DNA from: VRUE01 sp963788975
GTDB lineage: Bacteria > Actinomycetota > Thermoleophilia > Solirubrobacterales > 70-9
Length of the DNA stretch: 64,000 bases
Direction of reading: 5' to 3'
Assembly (NCBI GenBank): GCA_963788975.1
Contig: CAWBIJ010000004.1
Location: forward strand, 1,302,001 to 1,366,000
A program made the position numbers and the translations under genes. The notes beneath the pieces were generated by a model. It saw only the letters and a program-made list of their open reading frames with translations, ran no database searches and was not told the origin of the DNA. This document shows, piece after piece, positions 9,810 through 20,385 of this stretch. The first letter of the stretch is position 1; every line of letters starts with the position of its first letter.

Positions 9810-10427
9810 GTGAGTCGCCCCGAAGCCGCAGGCGATGCGGCCCGCGACCGTCTCGGTGTCGCAATGGTCGAACTGGTCGCGGAGCATGGCTACGAAGCGG
9901 TGAGCGTGCGTGCGATCTGCGAGCGAGCAGGCGTCGCCAGGGCGGAGTTCGAGCGCCGCTTCGCCGACAAGGAGGATTGCTTCCTCACCCTCCACGACGA
10001 GATCGGCACCCAGTTCTGCGCCCGCCTCACCTCGGCCCGCGGGCCCGACTCTTGGCATGACCGAGTTTGGGCGGCCGGCTGGGCGGCATTGCGCTTTCTC
10101 CAGGAGGATCCGGTTCGCGCCCGCTTCTTCGTGGTCGAGGTGAACGGCGCCGGAAGCGCCGCGCAGGCTCGCCGCGACCGACTGCTGCAGGGCCTCGTCG
10201 ACCTGATCGATGCCGGCCGGGAGGAGCTCGAGGACCCGGAATCGGTCTCTCGCTGCACGGCCGAGATCGTCGCCGGGGCGATCTACGGCACCGTGCTCGG
10301 CAAGGTCGAGGGCGGTGGGATCGAGCGCGACACGGACTTCCTTCCCGAGCTCGTCTACATGGCGGTGATGCCCTACCTGGGATCGCGCGTCGCTGAGGAC
10401 GAGCTGCTGGTCCAGCCACTGCGCTAG
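9810..10427 (+). CDS. TetR family transcriptional regulator
   Basis: The protein has 205 residues from a GTG start. The helix-turn-helix (RLGVAMVELVAEHGYEAVSVRAICERAGVARAEFERRFADKEDCF) is intact but has RAEFERRF where most TetR proteins have a Tyr-containing turn (TFYxHF). It lacks the GRHxLPRxF tag of its two neighbours. It lies 34 bases after the preceding TetR gene and is probably in the same transcript. Confidence 0.8.
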   Translation: MSRPEAAGDAARDRLGVAMVELVAEHGYEAVSVRAICERAGVARAEFERRFADKEDCFLTLHDEIGTQFCARLTSARGPDSWHDRVWAAGWAALRFLQEDPVRARFFVVEVNGAGSAAQARRDRLLQGLVDLIDAGREELEDPESVSRCTAEIVAGAIYGTVLGKVEGGGIERDTDFLPELVYMAVMPYLGSRVAEDELLVQPLR

Positions 10428-10467
10428 GGGCCTCTTTTACCGCGACCGCCTCGGGTATCGTCGGTTC

Positions 10468-11145
10468 GTGGCCAAGGGAGCGGCTAAAAGCGAGGCGGGG
10501 GATTCTTCCCGCCTTCCAGCTGGCCGCCATGGCCTGCCACGCGAGTTCATCGTCCAGAACCAGCGCGAGCGGATCATCACCGCGCTGGTCGACACCGTCG
10601 CCGAGCGCGGCTACAACGCGACCACGGTTGCTCACATCACCAAAGCCGCCTCGGTCTCGCGGCGAACCTTCTACGAGCACTTTTCCGACAAGGAAGCCTG
10701 CTTCCTCGCTGCCTACGAGATGGTCGCCGACCACATCCGCGACTCGATGCGGGTCGCGGCTGAAGCCTTCGAGGATTGGCCGCAGCAGGTGCGCGCCGCG
10801 CTCGCCACGATGCTCCGCTTCCTCGCCGGGGAGCCGGAGCTGGCCCGCCTGGTGATGATCGAGCCGGTCGCCGCGGGCGGTGAGATCGCCGCCCGCCATC
10901 GCGCCTCGATGCAGGGCTTCGTCGAGATCCTCAAGGCGGGCCGCCCCGAGCACAGCGGCGACCGTCCGCTGCCCGAGGCGACCGAGGAAACCTTGGTCGG
11001 CGGCCTCCTATCTCTAATCGTCAGGGAAATCAGCGCTGGCCACGCAGCCGAGCTCGAGAAGCTACTCCCGGACCTGGTCGAGCTGACCCTCTCGCCTTAC
11101 CTCGGCGGCGAGGAGGCCGAGCGCCTCGCCCGCGCCAGCTCCTAG
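10468..11145 (+). CDS. TetR family transcriptional regulator
   Basis: The protein has 225 residues from GTG 10468. It shares the N-terminal tag (LPAGRHGLPREFIVQNQRERI) and overall layout with the regulator at 9092, then a standard helix-turn-helix (VSRRTFYEHFSDKEACF). The stop is two bases from the end of the convergent potC gene. Control of the polyamine importer is possible from position but unproven. Confidence 0.87.
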   Translation: MAKGAAKSEAGDSSRLPAGRHGLPREFIVQNQRERIITALVDTVAERGYNATTVAHITKAASVSRRTFYEHFSDKEACFLAAYEMVADHIRDSMRVAAEAFEDWPQQVRAALATMLRFLAGEPELARLVMIEPVAAGGEIAARHRASMQGFVEILKAGRPEHSGDRPLPEATEETLVGGLLSLIVREISAGHAAELEKLLPDLVELTLSPYLGGEEAERLARASS

Positions 11146-11147
11146 CC

Positions 11148-11999
11148 CTACGGCACTGCAGTCGCCTCAGCCTCGACGCCGCCCCTGGCACCGCGCCCAG
11201 CCGTAGCGGCGCCCTCCTCGCGGGTGAGGCGGTGGGCGAGGTAGACCGGAATGATCGAGATCAGGACGACGAGGACGGCGACGACGTTGACGATCGGCAG
11301 CTGGCTGGGCCGGAAGAGGTTCCGGAAGATCCAGATCGGCAGGGTTTCCTGGCCGGCGCCGATCGTGAAAGTGGTGACGATGATCTCGTCGAAGGAGAGG
11401 GCGAAGGCGAGCAGGCCACCGGCGACGAGGGCGGTCTGCATGTTGGGCAGGGTGATGTAGCGGAAGGTCTGCCAGGTGTGGGCGCCGAGGTCGGCCGAGG
11501 CCTCCTCGAGGGAGCCTGAGACGCGGCGCAGGCGGGCGACGACGTTGTTGTAGACGACGACGATGCAGAAGGTGGCGTGGCCGACGATCACGGTGAAGAG
11601 ACCGAGTTCGACCCCGAGCACCTGGGTGAAGGTGTTGCTGAGGGCGACGCCGGTGACGATCCCGGGCAGCGCGATCGGCAGGATGACGAGAAAGGAGATC
11701 GTCTCGCGCCCGAAGAAGCGGTGGCGGGCGACGGCGAGCGAGGCGAGGGTCCCGAGCACGAGCGCGATCGCGGTAGCGGCAAGCCCCGCCTTCAGCGAGG
11801 TCAGCAGGGCGTCGCGCGCGGCCTGGTCTTCGATCGCCTTCGGGAACCAGTCGAGGGTGAGTCCCGGGGGTGGCCACTCGAGCACGTTGCTCGAGCTGAA
11901 GGCGTAGATCGCGATCACGACCAGCGGGATGTATATGAAGGCGAGTCCGACGCCTACGGCGAAGCGGAGGAGCAGGGTCGATCGGCGAGAGAGACGCAT
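11148..11999 (-). CDS. potC: ABC transporter permease, PotC-type (spermidine/putrescine family)
   Basis: This inner-membrane permease of 283 residues has about six membrane segments and the type-I permease EAA loop (EEASADLGAHTWQTFRYITLP, about 165-185), which contacts the ATPase. It is the last gene of a four-gene minus-strand operon (potA-potD-potB-potC), with 7 bases between it and potB. The C-terminal tail is Ala/Gly-rich and disordered. Polyamine uptake is inferred from family; related systems carry other small cations or organic acids. Confidence 0.85.
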   Translation of the reverse strand: MRLSRRSTLLLRFAVGVGLAFIYIPLVVIAIYAFSSSNVLEWPPPGLTLDWFPKAIEDQAARDALLTSLKAGLAATAIALVLGTLASLAVARHRFFGRETISFLVILPIALPGIVTGVALSNTFTQVLGVELGLFTVIVGHATFCIVVVYNNVVARLRRVSGSLEEASADLGAHTWQTFRYITLPNMQTALVAGGLLAFALSFDEIIVTTFTIGAGQETLPIWIFRNLFRPSQLPIVNVVAVLVVLISIIPVYLAHRLTREEGAATAGRGARGGVEAEATAVP

Positions 12000-12006
12000 G
12001 ACGCTC

Positions 12007-12894
12007 CTAGATGTGCTCGAAGGCGCCCAGCTTCCGGGCGACGAGGAGGTAGGCGATCATCACGACGATTGGGACGAGCACGAGGGCGGAGGCGAAGGGC
12101 AGGTTGTTGACGATGTTGTTGAAGACGACGTTGCCGATGAACTGGTTATTGGAGACCAGGCGCGGCGTTATGTAGTCGCCCAGCGTCAGCGAGAAGGTGA
12201 AGATCGAGCCAGCGACCACAGCCGGGAAGACGAGCGGCAGGATCACGCGGCGGAAGGTGGTGAAGGGCGAGGCGCCGAGGTCCTCGGAGGCGCTGAGCAG
12301 CGAGTCCGGGATCCGCTCGAGCCCGGCGTATATCGGCAGGATCATGTAGGGAAGCCAGAGGTAGCTCATCACCAGCCAGACGGCGACGTTGCCGAAGCCG
12401 GGTCCGTGCAGGCCGAGCGGCTCCAGCGCCCAGTTGAGCACCCCTTCCTCGGAGAGGATCGTCCGCCACGAGTAGACCTTGACCAGGTAGCTCGACCAGA
12501 GCGGCAGCAGGATCGCGACGACGAGCAGTGCCTTGCCGCGACGGCTTGCCAGCTTTGCCATGTAGAAGGCGATCGGGAAGGCGAGCAACGCGTCGGTGAG
12601 CGTGACCAACGCCGCGATCAGGACGGTACGCCCGATGATGTCGCGGTAGACAGGTTCTTCGATCAGGATTTCGAAGTTCTCGAGGCTGAGCGCGCGGTCG
12701 ATCTCCCCGCTCAGCGGGTCGACCGTCCAGAAGGCGGCGACCAGCAGGACGGCGAGCGAGCCGAGGTAGCCGATCACCAGCCAGCCGACCGGGCCGGATA
12801 GCAGCGTTCCCAGCTGAAGCCGAGGGCGGCCGTTGAAGAGGCCGGCGAGCCTGTGGCCCACCGACCTCCCCCTTGCGACCGTCCCAGCCTCCAT
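12007..12894 (-). CDS. potB: ABC transporter permease, PotB-type
   Basis: This first permease of the pair has 295 residues and six predicted membrane helices after a basic N-terminus. The EAA motif is in LLSASEDLGASPFTTFRRVILP. It would pair with PotC as a heterodimeric channel energised by PotA. The gap from potD is 18 bases, consistent with co-transcription. Confidence 0.85.
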   Translation of the reverse strand: MEAGTVARGRSVGHRLAGLFNGRPRLQLGTLLSGPVGWLVIGYLGSLAVLLVAAFWTVDPLSGEIDRALSLENFEILIEEPVYRDIIGRTVLIAALVTLTDALLAFPIAFYMAKLASRRGKALLVVAILLPLWSSYLVKVYSWRTILSEEGVLNWALEPLGLHGPGFGNVAVWLVMSYLWLPYMILPIYAGLERIPDSLLSASEDLGASPFTTFRRVILPLVFPAVVAGSIFTFSLTLGDYITPRLVSNNQFIGNVVFNNIVNNLPFASALVLVPIVVMIAYLLVARKLGAFEHI

Positions 12895-12912
12895 CGCGTC
12901 AGGGCCTGTCGG

Positions 12913-14100
12913 TCAGCCCTTGATCGCGGTCCAGGCCTGGACCCAGTCGTTGTAGTCCTTGCAGTCGCTCGAGCCGTTGCCGCAATCGGCGAGCGGCGTT
13001 TCCCAGAAGTAGACCCGTTTCCAGAATTTCGGATCTTCTGCGTGGTACTTGGCGCAGAAATTTTTGTCTTCTGTCTGGTCGCAGGCAAGGCTCTGGGCCG
13101 GGGCCTCGCCGAAGTATTCGGCGATCTCGGCGTTGATCTTCGGCGTGACCACCCAGTCCATCCACTTGTACATGCAGTTGGGGTGTTTGGACTGCGAGCT
13201 GATCATCCAGGTGTCTGACCAGCCGGTGGCGCCCTCGGAGGGGAGGAAGCCCTGGCTCTCGGGGCTGGCGGCAACCGGCTCTCCTGCTCCCACCAGTTCG
13301 AAGTACTGGTACTGCCAGGTGGTGCCGACTTCGACATCCCCGTTGGCGAAGGCGGAGATCTGCTTGGCGGCTTCCGACCAGTATTCGCCGACGTTGGGCC
13401 GCTGTTCTTCGAGCAGGTCGACGGCAGCGTTGAACTGCTCTTCATTCAGCTCGTAGGGGTTTTCGATCCCCAGGTCCGGCTCGTGCGCCTTCAGGTAGAC
13501 CGCTGCGTCGGCGATGTAGATCGGGTCGTCGTAGGCGCTGATCCGGTCCTTGTACTGAGCCGCCTTCTGCGGATCGAGGACCACGTCCCAGGAGGTCGGG
13601 GCGGGTTTGACGTCGTTCGTGTTCCACATCAGCAGGTTCGCCCCGCGTCCGTGGGGGATCCCGTAATGAACGCCGTCGAAGGTGTTGTAGGGCTGGTCCT
13701 TGAGTTCGTCGAAGATCGTCTCGTAGTTGGGAACCAGGTCGACGTTGACCGGGTCGACGTCCCCGCCGTCGACCAGCCGTGCCGAAGCGTTGCCGGATGC
13801 TGAGACCCCGTCGTACTGACCTGTGCGCATCAGCTGCACCATTTCGTCGGAGGTGCCGGCGATCTTGTTGCTGACCTTGCAGCCGGTCTTCTGTTCGAAG
13901 GGCTTCACCCATTCGTCTTCGACGTAGCCGGCCCAGGAGATCAGGCTGAGCTGGCCCTCTCCCTTACCCACCTTGGTCAGTTCGTCGCCGCTGCTGTCGT
14001 CGTCGCTGGAGCCGCAGCCGGCGAGCAGCAGCATGAATGCGAGCAGTCCCGCGATCACGAGCCATGCCATCCGGACTGGGCTTGCTTCCTGGGTTCTCAC
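12913..14100 (-). CDS. potD: spermidine/putrescine-like ABC transporter substrate-binding lipoprotein
   Basis: The 395-residue solute-binding protein has a lipoprotein signal (LLAFMLLLAGCGSS, Cys at about 29) and an acidic linker, so it is membrane-anchored outside the cell. The mature part resembles PotD (LSLISWAGYVEDEWVKPFEQ, GIPHGRGANLLMWNT). Three or four extra cysteines near the C-terminus (PNCMYKW, ACDQTEDKNFC, DCGNGSSDC) suggest disulfides stabilising the exported fold, unusual for PotD. It overlaps potA by four bases (ATGA). Confidence 0.87.
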   Translation of the reverse strand: MRTQEASPVRMAWLVIAGLLAFMLLLAGCGSSDDDSSGDELTKVGKGEGQLSLISWAGYVEDEWVKPFEQKTGCKVSNKIAGTSDEMVQLMRTGQYDGVSASGNASARLVDGGDVDPVNVDLVPNYETIFDELKDQPYNTFDGVHYGIPHGRGANLLMWNTNDVKPAPTSWDVVLDPQKAAQYKDRISAYDDPIYIADAAVYLKAHEPDLGIENPYELNEEQFNAAVDLLEEQRPNVGEYWSEAAKQISAFANGDVEVGTTWQYQYFELVGAGEPVAASPESQGFLPSEGATGWSDTWMISSQSKHPNCMYKWMDWVVTPKINAEIAEYFGEAPAQSLACDQTEDKNFCAKYHAEDPKFWKRVYFWETPLADCGNGSSDCKDYNDWVQAWTAIKG

Positions 14101-15104
14101 GATGGAACCTCCTCTGTCTTCGATTTCCCACGGACAGCGACCGTGTGCTCCGGGCGCCAGCCGACCATTACCTCCCTTCCCTGCTCGGAGGCGGCATCGG
14201 CCGATGCCGCCTCCGAGTTCTGCCGTACGACTTGAAGCTCCCCACCCGCCTCGAGGGCGACCGTGTAGCGGGTCGTCATCCCCGCGTAGGCGACGTCCGA
14301 GATCCGTCCCCGCTCGGTGCGCAGGCCGTTCCCGGCCGCGCCGCCGTCGATCAGCTGGATCTTCTCGGGCCGGATCGTGAAGCGGGCGCCGTCGCGCTCA
14401 AGCAGGTTGGAGACGCCGACGAAGCCGGCGACGAACTCGCTCTGCGGACGCTCGTAGAGCTCCAGCGGCGGGCTGACCTGCTCGATCCGGCCCTCGTTGA
14501 ACACCGCGATCCGATCGCTCATCCGCAGCGCCTCGTCCTGGTCGTGGGTGACGTAGACGAAGGTGATCCCGACCTCCCCCTGGATCGTCTTCAGCTCGGT
14601 CTGCATCTGCTCGCGCAGCTTCAGGTCGAGGGCTCCGAGCGGCTCGTCGAGTAGCAGGACCCGGGGGCGATTGACGATCGCCCGCGCCAGGGCGACGCGC
14701 TGGCGCTGGCCGCCGGAGAGCTCGCCCGGCTTGCGCTCGCCGTAGCCCGGCAGCCGGACCATCTCCAGCGCCTCGTCGCGCCGCCGCGCCCGCTCGGCCT
14801 TCCCGACCTTGGCGACTCGCAGTCCGTAGGCGACGTTCTCGCCGACGCTCATGTGCGGGAACAGCGCGTAGTCCTGAAAGACGGTGTTGACCGCTCTGTC
14901 GTACGGCGGCACCCCGCCTACGTCCTCTCCGGCCAACTCGACCGTGCCGCCGCTCGGCGCCTCGAAGCCGGCGATCATCCGCAGCGTCGTCGTCTTGCCG
15001 GAGCCGGACGGGCCGAGCAGGGTGAAGAACTCGCCCGCCGTCACCTCGAGATCGATTCCGGCAACCGCAACCACCTCGCCGTATCGCTTGGTGAGGTTGT
15101 CCAA
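14097..15104 (-). CDS. potA: ABC transporter ATP-binding protein, PotA-type
   Basis: The 335-residue ATPase has Walker A GPSGSGKTT (about 32-40), the Q-loop, signature LSGGQRQRVALARA, Walker B RVLLLDEPLGALD and the switch His in VTHDQDEA, followed by a TOBE-like C-terminal domain. A TTG start at 15104 is the only usable start, because an in-frame stop lies about 12 codons upstream without an ATG or GTG between. It opens the potADBC operon. Confidence 0.88.
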   Translation of the reverse strand: MDNLTKRYGEVVAVAGIDLEVTAGEFFTLLGPSGSGKTTTLRMIAGFEAPSGGTVELAGEDVGGVPPYDRAVNTVFQDYALFPHMSVGENVAYGLRVAKVGKAERARRRDEALEMVRLPGYGERKPGELSGGQRQRVALARAIVNRPRVLLLDEPLGALDLKLREQMQTELKTIQGEVGITFVYVTHDQDEALRMSDRIAVFNEGRIEQVSPPLELYERPQSEFVAGFVGVSNLLERDGARFTIRPEKIQLIDGGAAGNGLRTERGRISDVAYAGMTTRYTVALEAGGELQVVRQNSEAASADAASEQGREVMVGWRPEHTVAVRGKSKTEEVPS

Positions 15105-15221
15105 GCGGATGTCAGGTGGAGCAGCTACATGAAGAAGTTATCCGAGTGGTTCAGGAAAGCAAGGACAATCTCGCCCCGGCTGGTTGGCCGAGGCGGAGTA
15201 CGTGCCCTGCCTGCGGTGCTG

Positions 15222-15779
15222 CTAGTAGCCCGCTGGATGGCGGGCTACGAAGCCGGCGGGGCTGCGCAGGTCCTCGTGCCAGCTCGGGCCGGTGGTGCCG
15301 TCGAGGTTGCCGGAGGTGTCCCAGCGCAACCCGGCGATCACCGCGTAGGTATGCCCGCCGTTGGCGTAGACCGTTATCCAGCGACCCTCGCCGGGAAGGC
15401 CCCAGCTGGCCAGCGGCCCCGAGGGCAGTGGGCTTTCGAGGAAACGGCCACCCCGCAGGGCGTAGCTGACAGAGCCCGAGCAGTCGTAGCCTTTGTCCCA
15501 CCAGCGAGCGTGGCCGCCGCCGTAGATGTAGGGCTTGGAGCGGATACGGTTGGCCGCGGCAATCACGGCCTTGACTCGCGCGGGGGCCGACTGCGGCGGG
15601 ATCACCATGCCGTTGGGCAGCAGCCGCGCTTTGGCGGTCGGGGTGCAGATGTCGGTTTCGGCAGGCGAAAGGCCGCCGCCACCGCAGTTTGCAGATGCGC
15701 CGGCCGGGGTAAGCGCCAAGAGCGCCATCACCCCAATCACGGCTACGCCTGCTTTGAGCTTTCGGGTGTTCGTGGGCAA
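15222..15779 (-). CDS. secreted NlpC/P60-like peptidoglycan hydrolase
   Basis: The 185-residue protein has a signal peptide (about 1-30, ending GASA). The C-terminal half is NlpC/P60-like, with catalytic Cys100 in YDCSGSVSYAL and His143 in NGGHTYAVI; the pre-motif YIYGGGH also fits. It would cleave peptide bonds in cell-wall stems. A GAAGGAG ribosome site lies just upstream, at the end of a c-di-AMP riboswitch, so expression should respond to that second messenger. The last codons fall in a hairpin (15225-15248). The gene is followed by potA but probably terminated separately. Confidence 0.87.
   Translation of the reverse strand: MPTNTRKLKAGVAVIGVMALLALTPAGASANCGGGGLSPAETDICTPTAKARLLPNGMVIPPQSAPARVKAVIAAANRIRSKPYIYGGGHARWWDKGYDCSGSVSYALRGGRFLESPLPSGPLASWGLPGEGRWITVYANGGHTYAVIAGLRWDTSGNLDGTTGPSWHEDLRSPAGFVARHPAGY
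15225..15248. terminator. perfect hairpin at 3' end of the NlpC/P60 gene
   Basis: GTAGCCCGC and GCGGGCTAC pair perfectly over nine bases around the loop TGGATG. The hairpin covers the last codons and abuts the TAG at 15222-15224. It probably ends the riboswitch-controlled transcript before potA. There is no T-run. Confidence 0.55.
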
Positions 15780-15793
15780 ACCGATCTCCTTCG

Positions 15794-15920
15794 TCGGCCT
15801 ACGGGGTTAGCTGTCGGGCTGGCGCGAAAGGAGCCTGCGCCCCCACCCAAAGCGGGTGAGTTAGCCCCGAAAACGTGGTTCCCCCGCTCCCGCGGCGCCT
15901 CTGTGCGCACGGGACTCGGC
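15794..15920 (-). ncRNA. c-di-AMP riboswitch (ydaO/yuaA)
   Basis: Read on the minus strand, the leader of the hydrolase gene has the hallmark blocks of the ydaO class in order: CGCCGAGTCCC, GAGCGGGGGAACC, GGGGCTAACTC, then the near-invariant 3' block CCCGACAGCTAACCCCG followed by TAGGC. The ribosome site GAAGGAG follows within 10 bases. These riboswitches bind cyclic di-AMP and often turn off cell-wall hydrolase and ion-transport genes in actinobacteria. A possible -10 (TACACT, minus strand of 15945-15950) lies just upstream. Confidence 0.9.
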
Positions 15921-16055
15921 GTTTCGGTTGTTCGGAACGGCGGCAGTGTAGACGATCGCCCGGCCGCTCGCTCATAAAAAACAAACATTTTGTGGCCTTT
16001 CGCACTTGCATCCCGAATTCCTGTCGGCTACCTGGCTGGTAGCTTGCGCGGCGGG

Positions 16056-16856
16056 ATGGAACTTGCGGGCCGCACAGCACTTCTGACCGGAGCAACGGGC
16101 GGCCTTGGCCGTGCGATCGCGAAAGCGCTGGCGGAGCGTGGAGCGCACCTGGCCCTGAGTGGCCGCAAGCAAGAGGCCCTAGAGGGGCTGGCCGCCGAGT
16201 TGCCAGGCGAGGGCCATCGGGTCCTCCCCGCGAACCTCTCGGAGGCGGGCGCGGCCGAGAAGCTGGCTGCGGAGGCAGGCGAGGTCGATGTCCTGATCGC
16301 CAACGCAGGACTGCCGGGAACCGGCCGCCTGCCGGACTATTCGACCGAGCAGCTGACCGGCACCCTGCGGGTCAACCTCGAGGCGCCGATGCTGCTGGCT
16401 CGGGCAGTTGAGCCGGCGATGCTGGCAAAGGGCTCCGGCCACATGGTCTTCATCGCCTCCCTCTCGGGCAAGTCCCCAACCCCGCTCTCCTCCGTCTACA
16501 ACGCGACCAAGTTCGGCCTCCGCGGCTTCGCTCTAGGCCTTCGCGCCGACCTCGATCCCCAAGGCATAGGCGTATCCATCGTCTCCCCGGGCACGATCCG
16601 CGAAGCGGGGATGTACGCGGATTCGGGCGCCAAGCCCATCCCCGGCCTCGGTACTGGCTCACCGCAACAGGTTGCGGATGCTGTCCTCAAGGCGATTGAG
16701 CGCAACAAGGCCGAGATCACCGTGGCACCGATCCAGCAGCGCTTCCTAGCCCACTTCGCTTTGACGAGTCCCGGAATCTCAGTGAAGATCGCAAGCGGCG
16801 ACGCCGGCCAGAAGGCCGCCGCGGCAGTAGCCGAAGGCCAGACCGACAAGCGCTAA
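16056..16856 (+). CDS. short-chain dehydrogenase/reductase
   Basis: This classical SDR of 266 residues has the NAD(P)-binding TGATGGLG (11-18), NAG in LIANAGLP, and the catalytic Ser-Tyr-Lys set in IASLSGKSPTPLSSVYNATKFGLRG. The ATG at 16056 fits the start of homologues (MELAGRTALLTGATGG); the frame is open further upstream without support. The substrate cannot be assigned. It is monocistronic, after the divergent riboswitch leader. Confidence 0.85.
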   Translation: MELAGRTALLTGATGGLGRAIAKALAERGAHLALSGRKQEALEGLAAELPGEGHRVLPANLSEAGAAEKLAAEAGEVDVLIANAGLPGTGRLPDYSTEQLTGTLRVNLEAPMLLARAVEPAMLAKGSGHMVFIASLSGKSPTPLSSVYNATKFGLRGFALGLRADLDPQGIGVSIVSPGTIREAGMYADSGAKPIPGLGTGSPQQVADAVLKAIERNKAEITVAPIQQRFLAHFALTSPGISVKIASGDAGQKAAAAVAEGQTDKR

Positions 16857-16884
16857 CGACCGCAGCTGCCCCTTCGGCGCTGCG

Positions 16885-16916
16885 GACATTGCCCCCAGTA
16901 GGGCGGGGTCAATCTC
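16885..16916. repeat. 32-base GACATT-family palindromic repeat, copy 3
   Basis: It begins GACATTGCCCCCA and ends GGGGTCAATCTC. The length and outer sequence match the two copies at 4382 and 5325, while the middle differs. It sits 14 bases before the long palindrome that precedes acnA. Confidence 0.55.
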
Positions 16917-16930
16917 GGATGCACTTGCGA

Positions 16931-17023
16931 GGGAGGGCGGGGCACCTCCCGAACGGGCGGATACTCAAAGTGCCGGTCTAATTAGACCGGCACTTGTCCG
17001 GGCGGGAGGTGCCCCGCCCTCCC
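16931..17023. repeat. long palindromic element, family A copy 1
   Basis: Perfect 21-base outer arms (GGGAGGGCGGGGCACCTCCCG at 16931-16951, complement at 17003-17023) enclose a 51-base core. The core contains a 24-base palindrome built on GTGCCGGTCTAA and asymmetric flanks. A 48-base part is identical, in reverse orientation, to the core at 26472-26519, but the arms there are unrelated. The element ends 12 bases before the acnA start. Confidence 0.9.
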
Positions 17024-17035
17024 TAGGATGGGCTT

Positions 17036-19846
<2,811 letters not shown>

Positions 19847-19936
19847 GGGCATGGCTCTTTCGAGCCAACTAAACACAAGGCGGCGCAGTGGGGCCGCGGG
19901 AGGCAGGGGGGTCCGCGCGACCCTCACTGCACCTGC

Positions 19937-19979
19937 GCGTCGGTAGCCAGGGAAAGATGCCGACGCGGCCGTTCCCTGG
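19937..19979. other. predicted H-type pseudoknot
   Basis: GCGTCGG (19937-19943) is complementary to CCGACGC (19960-19966), and CCAGGGAA (19947-19954), which lies in that loop, is complementary to TTCCCTGG (19972-19979) outside it. Both pairings are perfect (7 and 8 bp), giving the interleaved order of an H-type pseudoknot. Whether both form at once, or are alternatives, cannot be told from sequence. Confidence 0.5.
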
Positions 19980-20033
19980 ACGGGACTGTCCTAAGGAACA
20001 GTCACCCCTACCTATACCGCGTCGATTCCTCTA

Positions 20034-20052
20034 GGTCAAGGCTATTTGACCT
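20034..20052. terminator. terminator-like hairpin
   Basis: AGGTCAA and TTGACCT form a perfect 7-bp stem around GGCTAT, three bases past the DUF3817 stop codon. It could end transcription from either side. Confidence 0.5.
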
Positions 20053-20055
20053 TGT

Positions 20056-20385
20056 TTACGAGGTTTTGGGCAAAACGTCCGTCTGTGCAGCGACGCCCCA
20101 GCCCTTGCGCTCGATCAGCTCTATCCCGATCACACTGCCCACCGGGCCGACCGGAGTGAGTGTCGCCGCCAGCAGGGTGTAGGGGGCCTCGCGCTTGCCG
20201 CAGGCGACCCAGATCAGCAGGCAGAGAGCGATGAAACCGAGCCCGTGCGCCCAGCCGAAGACCATCGTCTCGGTCTCGAATCCCGGCGCCAACCAGAAGA
20301 CCAGCAGGCCGGCGAAGAAGGCCAGCTCGACCCACGAGAACCTCTTGACCCAGACGAACAGCCGCCCGGGCACCGGCTTGCGCAT
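20056..20385 (-). CDS. DUF3817 family membrane protein
   Basis: The 109-residue integral membrane protein has three hydrophobic segments (about 17-35, 42-62 and 66-90). The conserved GWAHGLGFIALCL segment is typical of DUF3817, a small family common in actinobacteria and of unknown function. Its ATG overlaps the odhA stop (TGATG), so it is translationally coupled to the 2-oxoglutarate dehydrogenase gene. Confidence 0.8.
   Translation of the reverse strand: MRKPVPGRLFVWVKRFSWVELAFFAGLLVFWLAPGFETETMVFGWAHGLGFIALCLLIWVACGKREAPYTLLAATLTPVGPVGSVIGIELIERKGWGVAAQTDVLPKTS

Larger units (their letters stand above)
19847..20055. other. structured intergenic region between convergent acnA and DUF3817 genes
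   Basis: No coding frame is credible here. Starting from acnA it holds a small hairpin (GGCTC-TTTC-GAGCC, 19853-19866), a possible H-type pseudoknot (19937-19979), a REP-like hairpin (GACTGTCC / GGAACAGTC, 19985-20003) and a terminator-like hairpin (20034-20052). It could contain a small RNA or only bidirectional termination signals. Confidence 0.6.

Noticed and set aside
16952..17002. Family A core as a plain transcription-factor operator
   Set aside because: The identity extends over 48 bases including asymmetric flanks, and one copy lies at a gene end rather than in a promoter; a regulator site alone would not explain this or the complementary arms.
19847..20055. tRNA or tmRNA gene in the structured gap
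   Set aside because: No cloverleaf, T-loop GTTCGA or CCA-like end could be found on either strand.
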